DNA of 64,000 nt from Ailanthus altissimus (taxonomy: Eukaryota; Streptophyta; Magnoliopsida; Sapindales; Simaroubaceae), in contig OX327684.1 of the NCBI GenBank assembly GCA_946807835.1, positions 32,052,501-32,116,500 of the forward strand, given 5' to 3'. The notes below the pieces were generated by a model. That model saw only the letters and a program-made list of their open reading frames with translations, made no database searches and had not been told where the DNA came from. Each line of letters begins with the position of its first letter. Position 1 is the first letter of the stretch. The translations under genes were made by a program, and so were the position numbers. Positions 61,101 to 64,000 of this stretch are shown piece by piece.

Positions 61101-61436
61101 TTAGCGAAATCCAGAACCTATTAAAAGAAAAATATGTATTAATAAGCATAAGATGGGAATGTGCTTTGCTGATTCATCTGTATAACTATTAATACGTACA
61201 ATTGAGAAGATTTTGCTCGATATGCTTTGCACTCTCTTTCATCTGTAGCCCTTTACAGATCCCAAAACCTCAACTAATTAATGTACTAAAAATTGAAAGA
61301 AGAGAAAAGAAAATTCAAATGCGCTAAGTATTTCTACAACAGACTTGCAAGAGGACATGGAAATTAGATATGAAACAGCAAAATAAGAAATGCTACCATT
61401 CACAGTATTCTCTTCTTCTCTTGTTTCGCTTATTAC
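56349..61436. other. 5 kb intergenic region, no gene seen
   Basis: AT-rich sequence with a (TA)n at 58148-58172. I found no frame with protein-like composition and no tRNA-like box. The stretch 60600-61430 upstream of the B3 gene's stop codon probably includes that gene's 3' UTR. A GC-richer patch at 60835-60900 with CAGCGGCAGCAGCAG has no matching long frame. Confidence 0.5.
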
Positions 61437-62696
61437 TTACAGATCCAAATCAAAAGATAAAGTAGATTTTCCTTTATTTGAATACTCGGCCGCTTGCGAT
61501 GTGGGCAATGAGGCACTGTTGGGTTCCCTTGATTGGAGTGGTGGAAAGTAATTAGAGGAAGTCAAATGAGGAGAAACTGGATTCATTGCGGCGCCATGAA
61601 TTACAGTGGATGAAGATTGATCATCTTGTGTAGGGCACTCCATGTTTACACCGAACAGCCTAAGCCGTTTCGCCGCGGTTTTATTACCATGAACAATGGG
61701 CACTGAATCGATCACCATGGGGACATTCCCTCCCTCTTGTAGTGCTTCAATTTGCTGTGGCCCTGATGGCCTTAGGTAATACTGTACCGGAGGCGGCGGG
61801 GCATTGCCATAACTAGCAATCTGTTGTTGGTGGTGTTGTGGTTGATGATGATGATGATGGTGATGGTGATAAGGATAAATATAACCGTAATTCATGCGTT
61901 GCAAATGCTCATAGTTTCTTGGAAAGGACACAGATTGGGGCAGTGAGTAGAGTCTGCTACCCCACCGTACAGACTGTTGTAAGTGTAGCTGATTTTGAAG
62001 CTGCATTTGTGCAAGCGAAGTGGGATCTGGACGAGCATCAGGCCTGCGCCTCCAATCGATGTACAATCGGTCCTTGCCCAACTCACCAACACCTCGCTGG
62101 AACGACACGATATCGCCTGCGTCAAGCTTCTTCTCCTTCACAAACCGGCTCCAACCTTTGGTCATGACATAGCTCTGGCTACTATTCCAATAAGAATACC
62201 GAAACCGCCACGCTTTGCCGTTCCGATCCTCGAAATTCAAAAGAAGGCCTTTCTCGTTTGATGAAGAGTCCAGCGGGAAGTACTTCTCGGCATGTTGTTT
62301 TGGTATTACAAGACGGTTTAGTTTGCCTACATCGCTTGGTGTGACAACTTTATCAAACATGTGTTCTTTCTCAATGGACCTGCTGCTACTATCACCACCG
62401 TTACCTCTGGATTCTTCATTACTATTTCCCAGTGATAAGCCCATGAGCTCTACTCTCTTCTCAAAATTGGTGGCTGTGTCTTGCCCGCTTTTACACGCTT
62501 CTTGAGAATCAAAGGTCCCCACCCAGAAGTTATGGTGCTGAGGAACTAAAGCGTTGTACTGGGAAGAAGCAATATTAGATGAGGATGAAGAAGAAGAAGA
62601 AAAAGGAAGCTTGCTACTGGTTTCTCTCGCAATCTCTTTCTGATCATCTTCTTCTTCATTATTACAATAACCTTTTTCTTCTTGCACAATGTTCAT
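61437..62696 (-). CDS. NGA: NGATHA-type B3-domain transcription factor, 419 aa
   Basis: A single coding exon. The N-terminus is acidic with a Ser-rich run. A conserved [11 protein letters not shown] precedes the B3 DNA-binding domain (about residues 113-218: [58 protein letters not shown]). Then come Gln-rich and His8 (277-284) low-complexity tracts, the RLFGV repression motif (346-350, in [13 protein letters not shown]) and the terminal [12 protein letters not shown], all marks of the NGATHA branch of RAV/B3 factors. These act in the nucleus on leaf-margin, style and stigma development, partly through auxin synthesis genes. Which NGA member it is cannot be told. The leader is probably split by an intron (about 62710-62893 on the minus strand; acceptor ATAG/GTGG, donor CACAG/GTGTG). 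Confidence 0.93.
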   Translation of the reverse strand: MNIVQEEKGYCNNEEEDDQKEIARETSSKLPFSSSSSSSSNIASSQYNALVPQHHNFWVGTFDSQEACKSGQDTATNFEKRVELMGLSLGNSNEESRGNGGDSSSRSIEKEHMFDKVVTPSDVGKLNRLVIPKQHAEKYFPLDSSSNEKGLLLNFEDRNGKAWRFRYSYWNSSQSYVMTKGWSRFVKEKKLDAGDIVSFQRGVGELGKDRLYIDWRRRPDARPDPTSLAQMQLQNQLHLQQSVRWGSRLYSLPQSVSFPRNYEHLQRMNYGYIYPYHHHHHHHHQPQHHQQQIASYGNAPPPPVQYYLRPSGPQQIEALQEGGNVPMVIDSVPIVHGNKTAAKRLRLFGVNMECPTQDDQSSSTVIHGAAMNPVSPHLTSSNYFPPLQSREPNSASLPTSQAAEYSNKGKSTLSFDLDL

Positions 62697-63483
62697 GATG
62701 ATCCACCTATAAATTCTATATCTTTATCAACTCACTGGATCTTGGAAATGAAATGAAAAAGAAGAAAAAGAAAATTCCTAATAAGCAGGCAAAAAATAAT
62801 AATAATAAATAAAGAAAATAAAGAAAAAGATGGGATTAAGGAATCCATATACTTTTTTTTGAAGTTATGAAATAAAATAATACAAGAACACACCTGTGAA
62901 TTCTCGCTACTTGGTTGTATGATCTTGCTAATAGATCTTTGAGGTCCTAGATAACCAAAAAAGATAGCTCTCAGTACATTACCGAACGGTCGGTTCCTTC
63001 TTCTTTGACCAAGAATACCCAAAACCCTAAACAAGACAAAGCCATGGATATGATTCAACACAATACCAAGTTGTTTCTTGTTGTTGACCTATCAAGAGAG
63101 AGCTAGAAACATGAGTGATGAGAGAAATAGATGGGGGGGGGGGAGGGAGGGAGAGTGCGCAAATTGGTTATCAGCTCCCTCGAAGCTTCTGTACTGGAGA
63201 GAAACAAGTGAAGCAAAAGAAAAAAAAACAATTTGTTTTCCTTTTGGTTCTTAAAAAAGAGAGAATAGATGCCCATGAAATTGAGAACGAGAGAGAGAGA
63301 GAGAGAGAAGAGGGGAGGGATTATATTACGTAGGGGCCCATGAATGATCTGGTTCGGCTCATGTGAGCTTGTCCTTTCCGTCATTTTGCGTTTATGAACT
63401 GTGTGTATATCTTCTGTGCTAAAGACCCAAATGCCCAGTTGTTGATCTATAGCGAATAATCTTTGTGATAAATTTTTCTCCAA
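62697..63483 (-). promoter_or_regulatory. NGATHA gene leader and promoter region
   Basis: This contains the 5'UTR intron, a GA-rich tract at 63285-63310 (CT-rich on the gene strand) and a G-run at 63132-63143. The frame at 63103-63483 has no supported product. No TATA box can be chosen with confidence. Confidence 0.5.
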
Positions 63484-63540
63484 GTCATATACTAATGCAG
63501 TATTAGTATTATTATCATTTTTTTATTAGTTGTTATTTCT

Positions 63541-64000
63541 ATTAGTTGACACGAAGAAATGGTTTTTTAAGTCAATAAATTTTAAATTTATTTGTGAGTA
63601 AAAATTAAACTTGAATCTCATTTTAATGAGAACGGTTAATGCGGACTTAAAACTTTTTCTTTACCACAAGTTGTAGGAGAGTTATAAAGCAAACACAAAC
63701 ACAAGTTTAATGAAGATATTGTCGGGATAAGTTTCGATAAAAATACTCCAATACTTAAGTTAAAAATAGATTTTTTTTTAAAAAAATAATAAAACAAGAA
63801 TAAATCCCTATAATGCAGGGGATAGGAGAAAATATTTCTTTTCTTTTTTTTTATTTTTGTTCTTTTGAAAATTTTTTCATCCTTTTTTCAAATGTTTTCC
63901 TTTCTTCTTTTTATAGTGATAGCTTTTTAGAAGTCTTTTTGGGTTTTCTTCTACAATATTTTTATCTAACGCCGAATATTTGTTGTTGTACTTCTGACAC
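63541..64000 (+). mobile_element. LTR family 1 copy 3 (truncated by the window end)
   Basis: GTTGACACGAAGAAATGG, AAATTTATTTGTGA, AATTAAACTTGAATCTCAT, TATAGTGATAGCTTTTTAG and GCCGAATAT match 27122-27600 in order. The remaining half lies beyond the window. Confidence 0.6.

Noticed and set aside
61838..62505. Plus-strand frames up to 109 residues opposite the B3 gene
   Set aside because: They are antisense shadows of the NGATHA coding sequence.
63103..63483. 126-residue minus-strand frame upstream of NGATHA
   Set aside because: Low-complexity Ser/Leu-rich translation of the CT-rich leader, with no homologue I recognise.

Overview
This is nuclear DNA from a eudicot plant. The genes have many GT-AG introns, the intergenic DNA is AT-rich with TA and GA/TC microsatellites, and Ty1-copia retrotransposons, solo LTRs and small DNA elements are abundant. 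The gene families (RPF1, NAC, NGATHA, ARV1, a Ca-binding EEP protein) are all land-plant types. The style fits a woody rosid such as Citrus, but that is a guess. I saw no tRNA, rRNA, CRISPR or bacterial feature. All exon borders were read by eye from splice sites and reading phase.

Layout: (1) 122-2886 (+) is an 11-exon RPF1 ribosome-biogenesis Brix protein, with a telo-box upstream. (2) 3495-4427 (-) is a single-exon multi-pass membrane protein of unknown function. (3) 5.5-12.4 kb is mostly non-genic. It holds a 1.5 kb Mutator-like element with a possible captured gene fragment, a solo LTR, an ankyrin-repeat remnant and a degenerate ~190 bp tandem repeat. (4) 12845-15961 (+) is a 10-exon endonuclease/exonuclease/phosphatase (EEP) protein with EF-hands. 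(5) 16.9-53.4 kb is a tandem NAC transcription-factor array swollen by transposons. Two units (NAC-A at 18068, NAC-B at 31254) encode short proteins that are almost only NAC domain. NAC-C (33799) is a pseudogene. NAC-D (43698) encodes a full-length NAC with a C-terminal membrane anchor. A fifth promoter-like module at about 53.2 kb has no gene. (6) 54147-56348 (-) is a decayed ARV1-like lipid-homeostasis gene. (7) 56.3-61.4 kb has no gene I can support. (8) 61437-62696 (-) is an NGATHA-type B3 transcription factor with a 5'UTR intron.

Mobile DNA: three Ty1-copia elements are present (19311-24834 minus, 34512-39869 minus, 44527-50825 plus). The last two sit in intron 2 of the paralogues NAC-C and NAC-D, at almost the same homologous position. 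The third contains a nested ~1.04 kb LINE-like insert. There is a 2.0 kb solo LTR at 24912-26927 and three copies of another LTR family at 8.6, 27.1 and 63.5 kb.

How the parts may work together: NAC-A, NAC-B and NAC-D share their DNA-binding and dimerisation domain, related upstream modules and a W-box in the proximal promoter. One is membrane-anchored and two lack any activation domain. This suggests, as inference only, a locus that produces both an activator held at a membrane and short competitors of it. Intron 2 of the first three units appears to use a GC donor, whereas NAC-D uses GT.
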